A stretch of 64,000 bases of DNA from contig NC_135243.1 of assembly GCF_947623445.1 (NCBI RefSeq), positions 17,368,479 to 17,432,478 of the forward strand, given 5' to 3'. Below, piece by piece: positions 1 to 7,993 of this stretch. Positions within the stretch are counted from its first letter, which is position 1; each line of letters opens with the position of its first letter. The position numbers were made by a program, and so were the translations under genes. Source of the stretch: Clavelina lepadiformis. Its lineage: Eukaryota; Chordata; Ascidiacea; Aplousobranchia; Clavelinidae. The notes under the pieces were generated by a model, which worked only from the letters and a program-made list of their open reading frames with translations, was not told where the DNA came from and searched no databases.

Positions 1-2
1 AA

Positions 3-1607
3 GCAAGAATCCGCATAAGTCAAAACCTAACCAACCCAATCAACGTTCAATCAGGAGTAAGACAAGGATGCCCGTTAAGCATGCTGCTATTCATAATAGC
101 TATTAACACCCTGACATATAAAATCATCCAAAATCCCAACATTCATGGATGCTCTGTGGGAAATCAGCATCTGACGGTCCAACAATACGCTGATGATATC
201 ACATTCTTCATTCAAGAAAAAGAATCACTGAACGAAATAATCGAGACCTTACGAAATTTCTCAAGACAATCAGGACTAAAAATTAATCAAAACAAAACCA
301 TCATTTGCTGCAACTCGGACCCACTCTATAATGAAATTAAACAAATCATCCCAAATAGCACCAAAGAAAACACAAGCAAGATCCTAGGAATCATTTTTTC
401 GATGACAGAAAACACCGCCAACATCAACTGGAATCAAACCCTTAACAAAATCGAGAAGATAATAAATCAACACAAATCCAGAAGATTATCACTACTGGGA
501 AGAAAAAATATCATCAATGCCCTCATCCTACCACATATACTACAAGTTGCAGCCATCTTCTACCCTAGACAGAGTACTATAAATCAAATAGAAAACAAAA
601 TCTTCAAATTCTTATGGTATCCCCAAATCATAGAACCTCAAGCAAGAAAACAACTTATTGCACCCTACAACAAAGGAGGACTTCAAATACCAGACATAGA
701 AATGAAATGTGCTACTACATACTTAATCTCAATGACAACCACAATACAAGAAGATAATTATGAAAACTCCTTTTTCATACAATGGGCCAGGTACAACATG
801 GGAACCCTCGTAAAACAAATCAATCCAAACATCTACTCCAATTCTATACCGCATCGACCCAAACCAAATGAAACATGGAAAAAAAGATGGGACATCCTTC
901 AAAAATACAACCTCCTAGCCTATAAGATGCACGCGACAACATCAAAAGAATTGTACCGTACCCTTCTGGAACAAAAATGCACCCAATCTGACATCAAAGA
1001 TGACCAAGATCAACCAATTCCATGGACAAATATTCTTTTAAAAATAAAAAACTGCAACTTCTTCACCCTAGCAGAACAATCACTATCATACAAAGTAGCA
1101 CACAAAGCCTTCATCTGTGGATCCTTCTACGACAAGAAAAAATTATACAAGACAAAATCTAATGAAATTCGCAAAGTAAAATGTAAACTCTGCTCAACAG
1201 AAAGGGACACCATAAATCATGTCTTACTCCAATGTAAAACTACAAATATTATTAGAAAGTACATTATCGACACAATCAAAGAAGAAACCAACACCCAACT
1301 TTCCAATCTACAACGAGCCATCATGTACAACCTACTTCCAAATGACATGCCAAAAATCAACATCATCAGGAAACTATTAACAATATACAGAGAAGAAATC
1401 ATCCAGCTGAAAGAAAATCAAGACAAAAGCAATAAATACATTACCAACACTAACAGAAAAATGCAGGAAACATTATGGAAAATAAAATGCAAATTCAAAA
1501 TCATCAAAAATCAAGCAACATCCCAAGAAAAGAAGAAACCATCAACTTCACGGAACCAAGATTTGGATAAAATCATCCCTAGATCACCAACGAAGAGAAA
1601 TAAATAA
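3..1607 (+). CDS. LINE-A ORF2 protein, C-terminal part (reverse transcriptase and CCHC domain)
   Basis: Reading frame open from the window edge; the true start is upstream. ORF2 proteins of this class nick the target and copy the element RNA into it. Visible in order: the RT segment GVRQGCPLSM, the catalytic YADD box (in VQQYADDITFF), the thumb-like segment with LSLLGRKNIINALILPHIL and FKFLWYPQIIEPQARKQL, and a C-terminal C-x2-C-x8-H-x4-C knuckle (CKLC...HVLLQC) of the type found in L1/Tx1 ORF2. The same landmarks occur in the same order and spacing in the LINE-B protein. No stop or frameshift interrupts the 535 codons seen, so the copy is either young or was intact when its array was homogenised. 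The tail is rich in K, T and N. The endonuclease domain is not in the window. Confidence 0.9.
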   Translation, partial: ARIRISQNLTNPINVQSGVRQGCPLSMLLFIIAINTLTYKIIQNPNIHGCSVGNQHLTVQQYADDITFFIQEKESLNEIIETLRNFSRQSGLKINQNKTIICCNSDPLYNEIKQIIPNSTKENTSKILGIIFSMTENTANINWNQTLNKIEKIINQHKSRRLSLLGRKNIINALILPHILQVAAIFYPRQSTINQIENKIFKFLWYPQIIEPQARKQLIAPYNKGGLQIPDIEMKCATTYLISMTTTIQEDNYENSFFIQWARYNMGTLVKQINPNIYSNSIPHRPKPNETWKKRWDILQKYNLLAYKMHATTSKELYRTLLEQKCTQSDIKDDQDQPIPWTNILLKIKNCNFFTLAEQSLSYKVAHKAFICGSFYDKKKLYKTKSNEIRKVKCKLCSTERDTINHVLLQCKTTNIIRKYIIDTIKEETNTQLSNLQRAIMYNLLPNDMPKINIIRKLLTIYREEIIQLKENQDKSNKYITNTNRKMQETLWKIKCKFKIIKNQATSQEKKKPSTSRNQDLDKIIPRSPTKRNK

Positions 1608-1685
1608 ATAAAGCAACGACAGATGAATGACAGTTTACTCTAATTATAGAAATAGAACTTGAGAATATTAGACCATACTGAACTT

Positions 1686-2190
1686 AACCTAAATAATCTA
1701 TATATAGGCCTAGAAAGCAGCATATATATATATAATATATCCTCGGAACCCAACAAATGACAATATATATATACCTTAAGATGCCTGTCAGCATCACATC
1801 CTATACTTAGCAGATAAAATAGGCCTAGTTGATCATAAATAACAATAATACTGAAATTAACCTAAATAACCTATATATAAGACTAAACCACAATATATAT
1901 ACAATAATATAATACAATACTGTACATAATAAATGAATATATATATAAATTACCCTAAGATGTCTGTTACAGCATCACATACTATAACTATCAGATATAA
2001 TAGGCTTACTTGGTCATAAACAGGAAATAATACTAAAGTTAACCTAAATAAACTATACATAGACCTAGACCACAATATATATAAAATGAAAAATATGGAA
2101 TATGCATAAATAAACCCATACCTTACCTTAAGACAACTATCATAGCATCATATCTTATATTTAACATATATAATACTAAATACATCCTTA
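1686..2190 (+). repeat. Imperfect ~175-180 bp tandem repeat in LINE-A 3' UTR
   Basis: Three diverged copies begin at about 1686, 1859 and 2041, each opening with AACCTAAATAA and followed by an ATATATA run, a CTTAAGAT-type segment, a GCATCACAT-type segment and an AATAATACT-type segment. The third copy is shorter. The repeats are AT-rich and have no reading frame. Confidence 0.7.
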
Positions 2191-2825
2191 AGATGTACCA
2201 ATAGAATAAAAAAATATGATAAAATAATAAATAAATATAAACGATACAAGTAATTATCTTAAACTTCCTAAAGAAAAGTACATAATCCTCTTTTTTTCTT
2301 TTCTCTCACCCCCTCCCAAACCTCCCAAACCTCCATCACCCCAATTTATAATATAAAAATATGACTATAAAAAAATAAAAACAAAAATACTGCTGCGAAA
2401 CTGACATGGAACGATGAACCAACATTCAACAATCATCAACTGAAACCACTTATGAAATGAAAACCGATGACGACCATCCAAACAATGATCTACTACCAAT
2501 GATGAACCTGGAATACCATCAACGATGAAACAAAAACAATCGCCTTACAAACCAAAACCAAATGGACAACTCTATGCACACTTTATTCTGATGTACTCTT
2601 ATGTAATGACCATAATATGACTATATTATGCATGGAACATGAACAACTATGATTATTTTGTGAAAACAACATTATTTAAATGAATAAAATCATAATATAT
2701 ACATGATAATGCAACTAAATATGTATAATTGTCACTTAATTTACTCTAAATATCCATATATGTGTGTATTTTTCATTTTTTTGTGTTTTTTACAATGTTC
2801 AATGGATCCACAAAATTACTAACCT

Positions 2826-3158
2826 CTGGAAATCCCCTAATATGAAATTTGGATAAATCATAAATTTTCCCGAAACATCATATAATTCAAAATAACTTTT
2901 TCAATTCTTTGTATTTTCCCAACCTTTTTCCAATTGCTTAACTGATTGGAACAACCACTCCACTGATAATTATCAATTAATATATAAATTTATCCTTGGA
3001 ACCCATTGTAATACTTGTACTTTCACTACATTTGTGTATTATTTTTTTATGTCGAATATTGCCACCAAATGTTCGCATCATGATTTTTTGGAATTCCCCA
3101 AATGTGAAATTTTGCTAAATCATAAAATTCCCGTGAACATCATATAACTCAAAATAAC
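2826..3158 (+). repeat. Duplicated 3'-terminal motif of LINE-A
   Basis: A ~70-bp motif occurs at about 2826-2896 and again at 3087-3158. Shared blocks are TGGAAT(C/T)CCC, ATGTGAAAT-like, AAATCATAAA, CATCATATAA and CAAAATAAC. Recognisable relatives of both copies sit at the matching places in LINE-B, so the motif is conserved between lineages. It may be what the RT recognises at the RNA 3' end; that is inference. Confidence 0.65.
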
Positions 3159-3305
3159 AAAATTGCATTTTTTATCGTATTTTTTCACACATAACCAAAC
3201 GAAATAATTATCGTAACCTATAATCGAAAACTGAATTATTTTGTCTTTATTATTTCAAATATAAATAACGTTAATAGAAAAAAAAAAAAAAAAAAAAAAA
3301 AAAAA

Positions 3306-3463
3306 GTGTAGTATCTGTTCTTCTCAGTTTAATCCCTGGGACGCAGTTCATTGAACTGCTCTTCGATTAAACGGATTTTTGAACGGTGAACGACGCTAGG
3401 CGCTTGCGCCTGCTCGTTTGAGGGTTGTGCAGCTATTGCAGTACCTGCTGCTTCGGCCCATCT
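3306..3463 (+). pseudogene. U2 snRNA gene, 3' fragment (nt 33-190) left by LINE-A insertion
   Basis: Starts exactly after the LINE-A poly(A) tail at GTGTAGTA and continues identically to the whole U2 copies. It keeps the branch-point recognition sequence, the Sm site and stems III-IV, but has no U2 promoter or first 32 nt on this side. The matching 5' part is outside the window. Confidence 0.9.
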
Positions 3464-3885
3464 CCCACCCTGGTGGGATACTCTTGTTTGTATTAAAGTA
3501 GTCTGAGGAAAAGAAGAAGAGGAGGAGAAGGAGGGGAAAAAAAAAAAAAAAAAAAAGAAGACGATGGGCGGATGGATTGATCGATGTCAAACGATCGATT
3601 AATGTCTATGGGATAAATGTTGTACACCTGCGTCACGGGTAAAATGAGAAATTGACTGTCGGCCCTGTGTGACAGCAGGAATGGTTTGATAAAATGGATA
3701 AATCCCCGATTTATCTTGTGAAAGTTTCTTCAAGTCAACTGTGCTGCTGCTGCTGTTACTACATTTGTTGTGAGTACTAATGAAAGCGATCGTTTTAGGG
3801 TATTTCCCAGTTTGATAGCAAAAAGCTGAAAAATGCAAGAAATGGCCTCCACGGGATAGACACAAAATATCTCCACTGTCACGGT

Positions 3886-3923
3886 CCAATAACCATCAAG
3901 CAGCAAATCATGTGACTGGGCGG
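3886..3923 (+). promoter_or_regulatory. Candidate distal U2 promoter elements (CCAAT, E-box, GC box), representative unit
   Basis: Relative to the U2 start at 4060: CCAAT at 3886-3890 (-174), TCATGTGAC with the E-box CATGTG at 3908-3916 (-152 to -144), and GGGCGG at 3918-3923 (-142). snRNA genes usually carry a distal enhancer-like element in this range. USF-type binding to an E-box is known for a sea urchin U6 gene. Assignment here is by motif and position only. The same set recurs in every unit. Confidence 0.45.
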
Positions 3924-4030
3924 CGGCCAGAAGATTGTCGTCTGTCTGCTGGCTGGTTGAGTTCGTCAGTTTGGCGTCTTGTGGCGGGCGATATAGGAAC
4001 GTTTGGAGGTCGAGGAGGATTTTGAGAAGA

Positions 4031-4038
4031 ATAAAAAG
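4031..4038 (+). promoter_or_regulatory. TATA-like box of U2 gene, representative unit
   Basis: ATAAAAAG at -29 to -22 from the U2 5' end. Vertebrate U2 promoters lack a TATA box and rely on a PSE, but sea urchin U2 promoters are reported to need one. A PSE would be expected around -60 to -45 (GGAACGTTTGGAGGTCGAGG, 3997-4016), but I cannot recognise it without a related species. Confidence 0.5.
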
Positions 4039-4059
4039 AGTCCGGGAAGATTTAGAGGT

Positions 4060-4249
4060 ATCGCTTCTCGGCTCTCAAGAGCTAAGATCAAGTGTAGTAT
4101 CTGTTCTTCTCAGTTTAATCCCTGGGACGCAGTTCATTGAACTGCTCTTCGATTAAACGGATTTTTGAACGGTGAACGACGCTAGGCGCTTGCGCCTGCT
4201 CGTTTGAGGGTTGTGCAGCTATTGCAGTACCTGCTGCTTCGGCCCATCT
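4060..4249 (+). ncRNA. U2: U2 small nuclear RNA, plus array copy 1 (reference copy)
   Basis: U2 snRNA pairs with the intron branch point and is the core of the U2 snRNP. Conserved landmarks: 5' ATCGCTTCTCGG, GCTAAGATCAAGTGTAGTAT with the branch-point recognition sequence GTAGTA, the Sm site ATTTTTGA, and the stem IV loop TATTGCAGTACCT closed by GCAGC/GCTGC, which binds U2A'/U2B''. Secondary structure is consistent: stem IIb GCAGTTC/GAACTGC, alternative stems IIa (CTCAG/CTGGG) and IIc (TTTAATC/GATTAAA), and stem III GGCGC/GCGCC with AACGA/TCGTT. Stem-loop I is unusual (GCTC-TCAA-GAGC instead of the common GGCC-TTTT-GGC). The 3' end is set at CGGCCCATCT by likeness to fly U2 and is uncertain by a few nt. 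Confidence 0.95.
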
Positions 4250-4264
4250 CCCACCCTGGTGGGA
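4249..4264 (+). terminator. Hairpin at the U2 3' end, representative unit
   Basis: TCCCACC-CT-GGTGGGA forms a perfect 7-bp inverted repeat that starts at the predicted last U2 base. It is present in every unit of both arrays. It could help 3' processing or belong to a longer pre-U2 RNA. Confidence 0.45.
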
Positions 4265-4271
4265 TACTCTT

Positions 4272-4287
4272 GTTTGTATTAAAGTAG
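4272..4287 (+). promoter_or_regulatory. snRNA 3'-box-like processing signal, representative unit
   Basis: GTTTGTATTAAAGTAG, starting 22 nt after the predicted U2 end, resembles the metazoan snRNA 3' box (GTTT, short spacer, AAA, purine, NNAGA) that directs Integrator cleavage. The last bases deviate from the vertebrate consensus. Present in all units. Confidence 0.55.
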
Positions 4288-4290
4288 TCT

Positions 4291-4347
4291 GAGGAAAAGA
4301 AGAAGAGGAGGAGAAGGAGGGGAAAAAAAAAAAAAAAAAAAAGAAGA
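4291..4347 (+). repeat. 57-bp homopurine tract ending in (A)20, representative plus-type unit
   Basis: Uninterrupted purines downstream of the 3' box: GA, GAA and GGA repeats followed by a run of 20 A. It sits in the same place in each unit. The human RNU2 unit also carries a (CT)n.(GA)n tract downstream of U2; the parallel is positional only. Confidence 0.8.
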
Positions 4348-4845
4348 CGATGGGCGGATGGATTGATCGATGTCAAACGATCGATTAATGTCTATGGGAT
4401 AAATGTTGTACACCTGCGTCACTGCTAAAATGAGAAATTGACTGTCGGCCCTGTGTGACAGCAGGAATGGTTTGATAAAATGGATAAATCCCCGATTTAT
4501 CTTGTGAAAGTTTCTTCAAGTCAACTGTGCTGCTGCTGCTGTTACTACATTTGTTGTGAGTACTAATGAAAGCGATCGTTTTAGGGTATTTCCCAGTTTG
4601 ATAGCAAAAAGCTGAAAAATGCAAGAAATGGCCTCCACGGGATAGACACAAAATATCTCCACTGTCACGGTCCAATAACCATCAAGCAGCAAATCATGTG
4701 ACTGGGCGGCGGCCAGAAGATTGTCGTCTGTCTGCTGGCTGGTTGAGTTCGTCAGTTTGGCGTCTTGTGGCGGGCGATATAGGAACGTTTGGAGGTCGAG
4801 GAGGATTTTGAGAAGAATAAAAAGAGTCCGGGAAGATTTAGAGGT

Positions 4846-5035
4846 ATCGCTTCTCGGCTCTCAAGAGCTAAGATCAAGTGTAGTATCTGTTCTTCTCAGT
4901 TTAATCCCTGGGACGCAGTTCATTGAACTGCTCTTCGATTAAACGGATTTTTGAACGGTGAACGACGCTAGGCGCTTGCGCCTGCTCGTTTGAGGGTTGT
5001 GCAGCTATTGCAGTACCTGCTGCTTCGGCCCATCT
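4846..5035 (+). ncRNA. U2: U2 snRNA, plus array copy 2
   Basis: Same 190-nt gene as copy 1, exactly 786 bp further on. The spacer upstream of this copy holds the only array-internal variant seen in the plus type (TGC near 4423). Confidence 0.95.
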
Positions 5036-5631
5036 CCCACCCTGGTGGGATACTCTTGTTTGTATTAAAGTAGTCTGAGGAAAAGAAGAAGAGGAGGAGA
5101 AGGAGGGGAAAAAAAAAAAAAAAAAAAAGAAGACGATGGGCGGATGGATTGATCGATGTCAAACGATCGATTAATGTCTATGGGATAAATGTTGTACACC
5201 TGCGTCACGGGTAAAATGAGAAATTGACTGTCGGCCCTGTGTGACAGCAGGAATGGTTTGATAAAATGGATAAATCCCCGATTTATCTTGTGAAAGTTTC
5301 TTCAAGTCAACTGTGCTGCTGCTGCTGTTACTACATTTGTTGTGAGTACTAATGAAAGCGATCGTTTTAGGGTATTTCCCAGTTTGATAGCAAAAAGCTG
5401 AAAAATGCAAGAAATGGCCTCCACGGGATAGACACAAAATATCTCCACTGTCACGGTCCAATAACCATCAAGCAGCAAATCATGTGACTGGGCGGCGGCC
5501 AGAAGATTGTCGTCTGTCTGCTGGCTGGTTGAGTTCGTCAGTTTGGCGTCTTGTGGCGGGCGATATAGGAACGTTTGGAGGTCGAGGAGGATTTTGAGAA
5601 GAATAAAAAGAGTCCGGGAAGATTTAGAGGT

Positions 5632-5821
5632 ATCGCTTCTCGGCTCTCAAGAGCTAAGATCAAGTGTAGTATCTGTTCTTCTCAGTTTAATCCCTGGGAC
5701 GCAGTTCATTGAACTGCTCTTCGATTAAACGGATTTTTGAACGGTGAACGACGCTAGGCGCTTGCGCCTGCTCGTTTGAGGGTTGTGCAGCTATTGCAGT
5801 ACCTGCTGCTTCGGCCCATCT
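5632..5821 (+). ncRNA. U2: U2 snRNA, plus array copy 3
   Basis: Same as copy 1; last whole gene before LINE-B. Confidence 0.95.
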
Positions 5822-6417
5822 CCCACCCTGGTGGGATACTCTTGTTTGTATTAAAGTAGTCTGAGGAAAAGAAGAAGAGGAGGAGAAGGAGGGGAAAAAA
5901 AAAAAAAAAAAAAAGAAGACGATGGGCGGATGGATTGATCGATGTCAAACGATCGATTAATGTCTATGGGATAAATGTTGTACACCTGCGTCACGGGTAA
6001 AATGAGAAATTGACTGTCGGCCCTGTGTGACAGCAGGAATGGTTTGATAAAATGGATAAATCCCCGATTTATCTTGTGAAAGTTTCTTCAAGTCAACTGT
6101 GCTGCTGCTGCTGTTACTACATTTGTTGTGAGTACTAATGAAAGCGATCGTTTTAGGGTATTTCCCAGTTTGATAGCAAAAAGCTGAAAAATGCAAGAAA
6201 TGGCCTCCACGGGATAGACACAAAATATCTCCACTGTCACGGTCCAATAACCATCAAGCAGCAAATCATGTGACTGGGCGGCGGCCAGAAGATTGTCGTC
6301 TGTCTGCTGGCTGGTTGAGTTCGTCAGTTTGGCGTCTTGTGGCGGGCGATATAGGAACGTTTGGAGGTCGAGGAGGATTTTGAGAAGAATAAAAAGAGTC
6401 CGGGAAGATTTAGAGGT

Positions 6418-6462
6418 ATCGCTTCTCGGCTCTCAAGAGCTAAGATCAAGTGTAGTATCTGT
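6418..6462 (+). pseudogene. U2 snRNA gene, 5' stub (nt 1-45) left by LINE-B insertion
   Basis: The promoter and first 45 nt of U2 are intact up to CTGT, then the LINE-B 5' end (CGGGTTCGG) begins. Transcription from this U2 promoter would run straight into LINE-B in its sense direction. The 3' remainder of the same gene is at 12807-12964. Confidence 0.92.
6450..6462 (+). repeat. LINE-B target site duplication, left copy
   Basis: GTGTAGTATCTGT, identical to 12807-12819. It may be 15 bp if two A before the right copy are hidden in the poly(A) tail. It contains GTAGTA, the branch-point recognition sequence of U2. Confidence 0.9.
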
Positions 6463-6497
6463 CGGGTTCGGACGTGTTTTTCGAGCTCCTCAGGTCC

Positions 6498-6827
6498 AAA
6501 ACTGTATCTAAGCTAATCTCATCTATTAGGCAGTTTTAGGCAGCCAGTTATAGTTTAAAATCTTTTTAAACCGATCAGCTAAAACTTTCTCACAGAAAGT
6601 TTATTCAGTTATTAGCAAAAAGCTCTTTTTAGAGCTATAGCCAAAAAACCGACAAATTTGCCGGCTTTTTTTTCAATCACTCACAGTTCAGGTTCTGGCC
6701 TCTCCCAAGTTTTGAAACTTGGTAGATAGGCTGTTTTCACGGTGTAGTCTCTGGAAAACCTGACCTTTTAACCGTAGGCCTACGTTTAAGTGCCTTTTCA
6801 AGGCTTCTTGAACCTAGACCTTCTAGG
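6498..6827 (+). other. Chain of about ten hairpins in LINE-B 5' UTR
   Basis: Successive inverted repeats, nearly back to back: 6498-6537 (AAAACTG/CAGTTTT with inner CTAAT/ATTAG), 6553-6571 (8 bp), 6582-6602 (9 bp, AAACTTTCT/AGAAAGTTT), 6621-6636 (AGCTCT/AGAGCT), 6643-6670 (AAAAA and CCG paired with CGG and TTTTT), 6705-6722 (8 bp, CCAAGTTT/AAACTTGG), 6733-6759 (GTTTTC/GAAAAC), 6768-6789 (around the palindrome CGTAGGCCTACG), 6792-6804 (GCCTT/AAGGC) and 6813-6827 (CCTAGA/TCTAGG). Function unknown. Confidence 0.75.
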
Positions 6828-6898
6828 CCTAACTTGCACCCATTTTCCCGCCATTATTCTGAGGGAAACCCCCATTTATCAAACCATAGAAATCAATT

Positions 6899-7951
6899 AT
6901 GGTGTTTTTTAAACAAACGCGTACGCTTCTGTGCCATTTTGACAAGGAAGAAGTTTCTGAAACATTTGATATAACCACATTTATGGAGCTGTTCACAGAT
7001 GACGGTCCCTTATGCTACCTATCGCAAAACATCTTTGGCATGACCCAAGTGAATTATAAAGAGCAGATTTACTCAATTACATTCAAATCAGATGACGACT
7101 CCAAACATCTCATAAAACAGATGAAAACAAAATTCGCAATGCAACAAGTTATAACCAAAACAAATGGTGCTTCGTTCTCCATGTGGGTGGAGGAACCAGC
7201 TCCTCCTCCGACCACGGTCACGCTGTACCCGGTCCCCCTCGACATCCCAGATGAGGAGATCATTCATCTTGTCCAATCCAGAAACTGGGGCAATCTACGA
7301 AGATACAAATTTGGTTCACACAAGGGTTTCCCTCAATTTCATAATGAATATCTTCACATTCAAATAGACGAACTCAAAGAAGACCTACTTCCTAATCAAA
7401 TCTTCATCAACGGGCAAGCCGTATCAATTTCTCTTCCGGGATCTCCTATCCTGAAATGTGCTTACTGCAGAAACTTCGGTCACCGAATCGAAACCTGCAA
7501 AAAAATAAAAAATAAAAAGCAACCCTCCGCCTCAGGCAATTCTGCTCTCTCCCCTAACTCAACATGGGGAAATAAACAAAAAACATCCAAACAAACCTCT
7601 ACATCATCCACTGGTCCGACGGATCAACCCAACCCTCAAGCAACGCCTCCAGTTACAGTTACAGAAGAAGAAAAAGAAGAAAAAAAAGACCCCGCACCAG
7701 AACAAACCCAAACAAGATCCAAAACACCCAAAATTCATGCCACCACCGCCATTGTTAATTCAGAAACCGAAAAACCATCCACTTCAGACGAGTCCAACAG
7801 CTCTACTGACTTTCAGACTGTCTCTCCACTAGACACCTCCGAAGCCGAAAGGCAGCTGAAAGGATCTCAAGGAAAACGCTCCCCCATTCACAATCCAACA
7901 ACTTCGAAGAAATTGAAACATGGGAGTAAACCCAAAAGCAAGAAATCTTAA
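6899..7951 (+). CDS. LINE-B ORF1: nucleic-acid-binding protein with CCHC zinc knuckle
   Basis: 350 aa. In Tx1/L1-type LINEs the ORF1 protein binds element RNA and forms the RNP with ORF2. Residues 1-100 have no motif I recognise. Residues ~105-175 (from TVTLYPVPLDIPDEEI) resemble the RRM-like segment that precedes the knuckle in fish and amphibian Tx1-type ORF1. The knuckle C-x2-C-x4-H-x4-C is at C187, C190, H195 and C200. Residues ~205-335 are low-complexity, rich in S, T, P, K and E. The end (residues ~335-350, KKLKHGSKPKSKKS) is a basic, nuclear-localisation-like tail. The first ATG follows the structured 5' UTR. ORF1 stops 42 nt before the ORF2 ATG and is in the same frame, with stops at 7949 and 7982 between them. 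A short stretch near 7190-7262 is clearly more GC-rich than the rest. Confidence 0.88.
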   Translation: MVFFKQTRTLLCHFDKEEVSETFDITTFMELFTDDGPLCYLSQNIFGMTQVNYKEQIYSITFKSDDDSKHLIKQMKTKFAMQQVITKTNGASFSMWVEEPAPPPTTVTLYPVPLDIPDEEIIHLVQSRNWGNLRRYKFGSHKGFPQFHNEYLHIQIDELKEDLLPNQIFINGQAVSISLPGSPILKCAYCRNFGHRIETCKKIKNKKQPSASGNSALSPNSTWGNKQKTSKQTSTSSTGPTDQPNPQATPPVTVTEEEKEEKKDPAPEQTQTRSKTPKIHATTAIVNSETEKPSTSDESNSSTDFQTVSPLDTSEAERQLKGSQGKRSPIHNPTTSKKLKHGSKPKSKKS

Positions 7952-7993
7952 ACACGCATACCAAGAACATTTTGTATCAGGTAACTAAATCCG

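Larger units (their letters stand above)
1..3305 (+). mobile_element. LINE-A: 5'-cut Keno-like (Tx1-clade) non-LTR retrotransposon inserted in a U2 snRNA gene
   Basis: The window opens inside ORF2 of a LINE. Visible parts are the second half of the RT and the C-terminal domain, a long AT-rich 3' UTR (1608-3277) and a 28-A tail (3278-3305). The sequence then passes straight into U2 snRNA at nt 33 of the gene (GTGTAGTATCTGT). The 5' part and left target duplication lie outside the window, so its full length is unknown. The proteins align with ORF2 of the complete element at 6463-12806 at about half identity by eye, so it is a separate lineage and not a recent duplicate. Family placement (Tx1 clade, U2-targeting Keno-like) rests on target site, RT and CCHC; a tree was not run. 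Confidence 0.9.
3306..6462 (+). repeat. Tandem U2 snRNA array, plus-strand type, first block (786-bp unit)
   Basis: Head-to-tail units of exactly 786 bp, measured between equivalent points at 4060, 4846, 5632 and 6418. The block runs from the 3' fragment behind LINE-A to the LINE-B insertion point. Each unit holds one U2 gene, a downstream homopurine tract ending in ~20 A, a spacer with GCTGCTGCTGCTG, and the U2 promoter region. Units are virtually identical; the unit around 4422 differs at one trinucleotide (TGC in place of GGG). Confidence 0.95.

Noticed and set aside
6463-6540. HDV-like self-cleaving ribozyme at the LINE-B 5' end
   Set aside because: A GGAC/GTCC pairing exists near the start, but I could not lay out the nested double-pseudoknot core, and it competes with the first hairpin.
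7069-7367. Short frames on both strands inside ORF1, and minus-strand frames inside ORF2
   Set aside because: Shadows of ORF1/ORF2, which carry the conserved domains.
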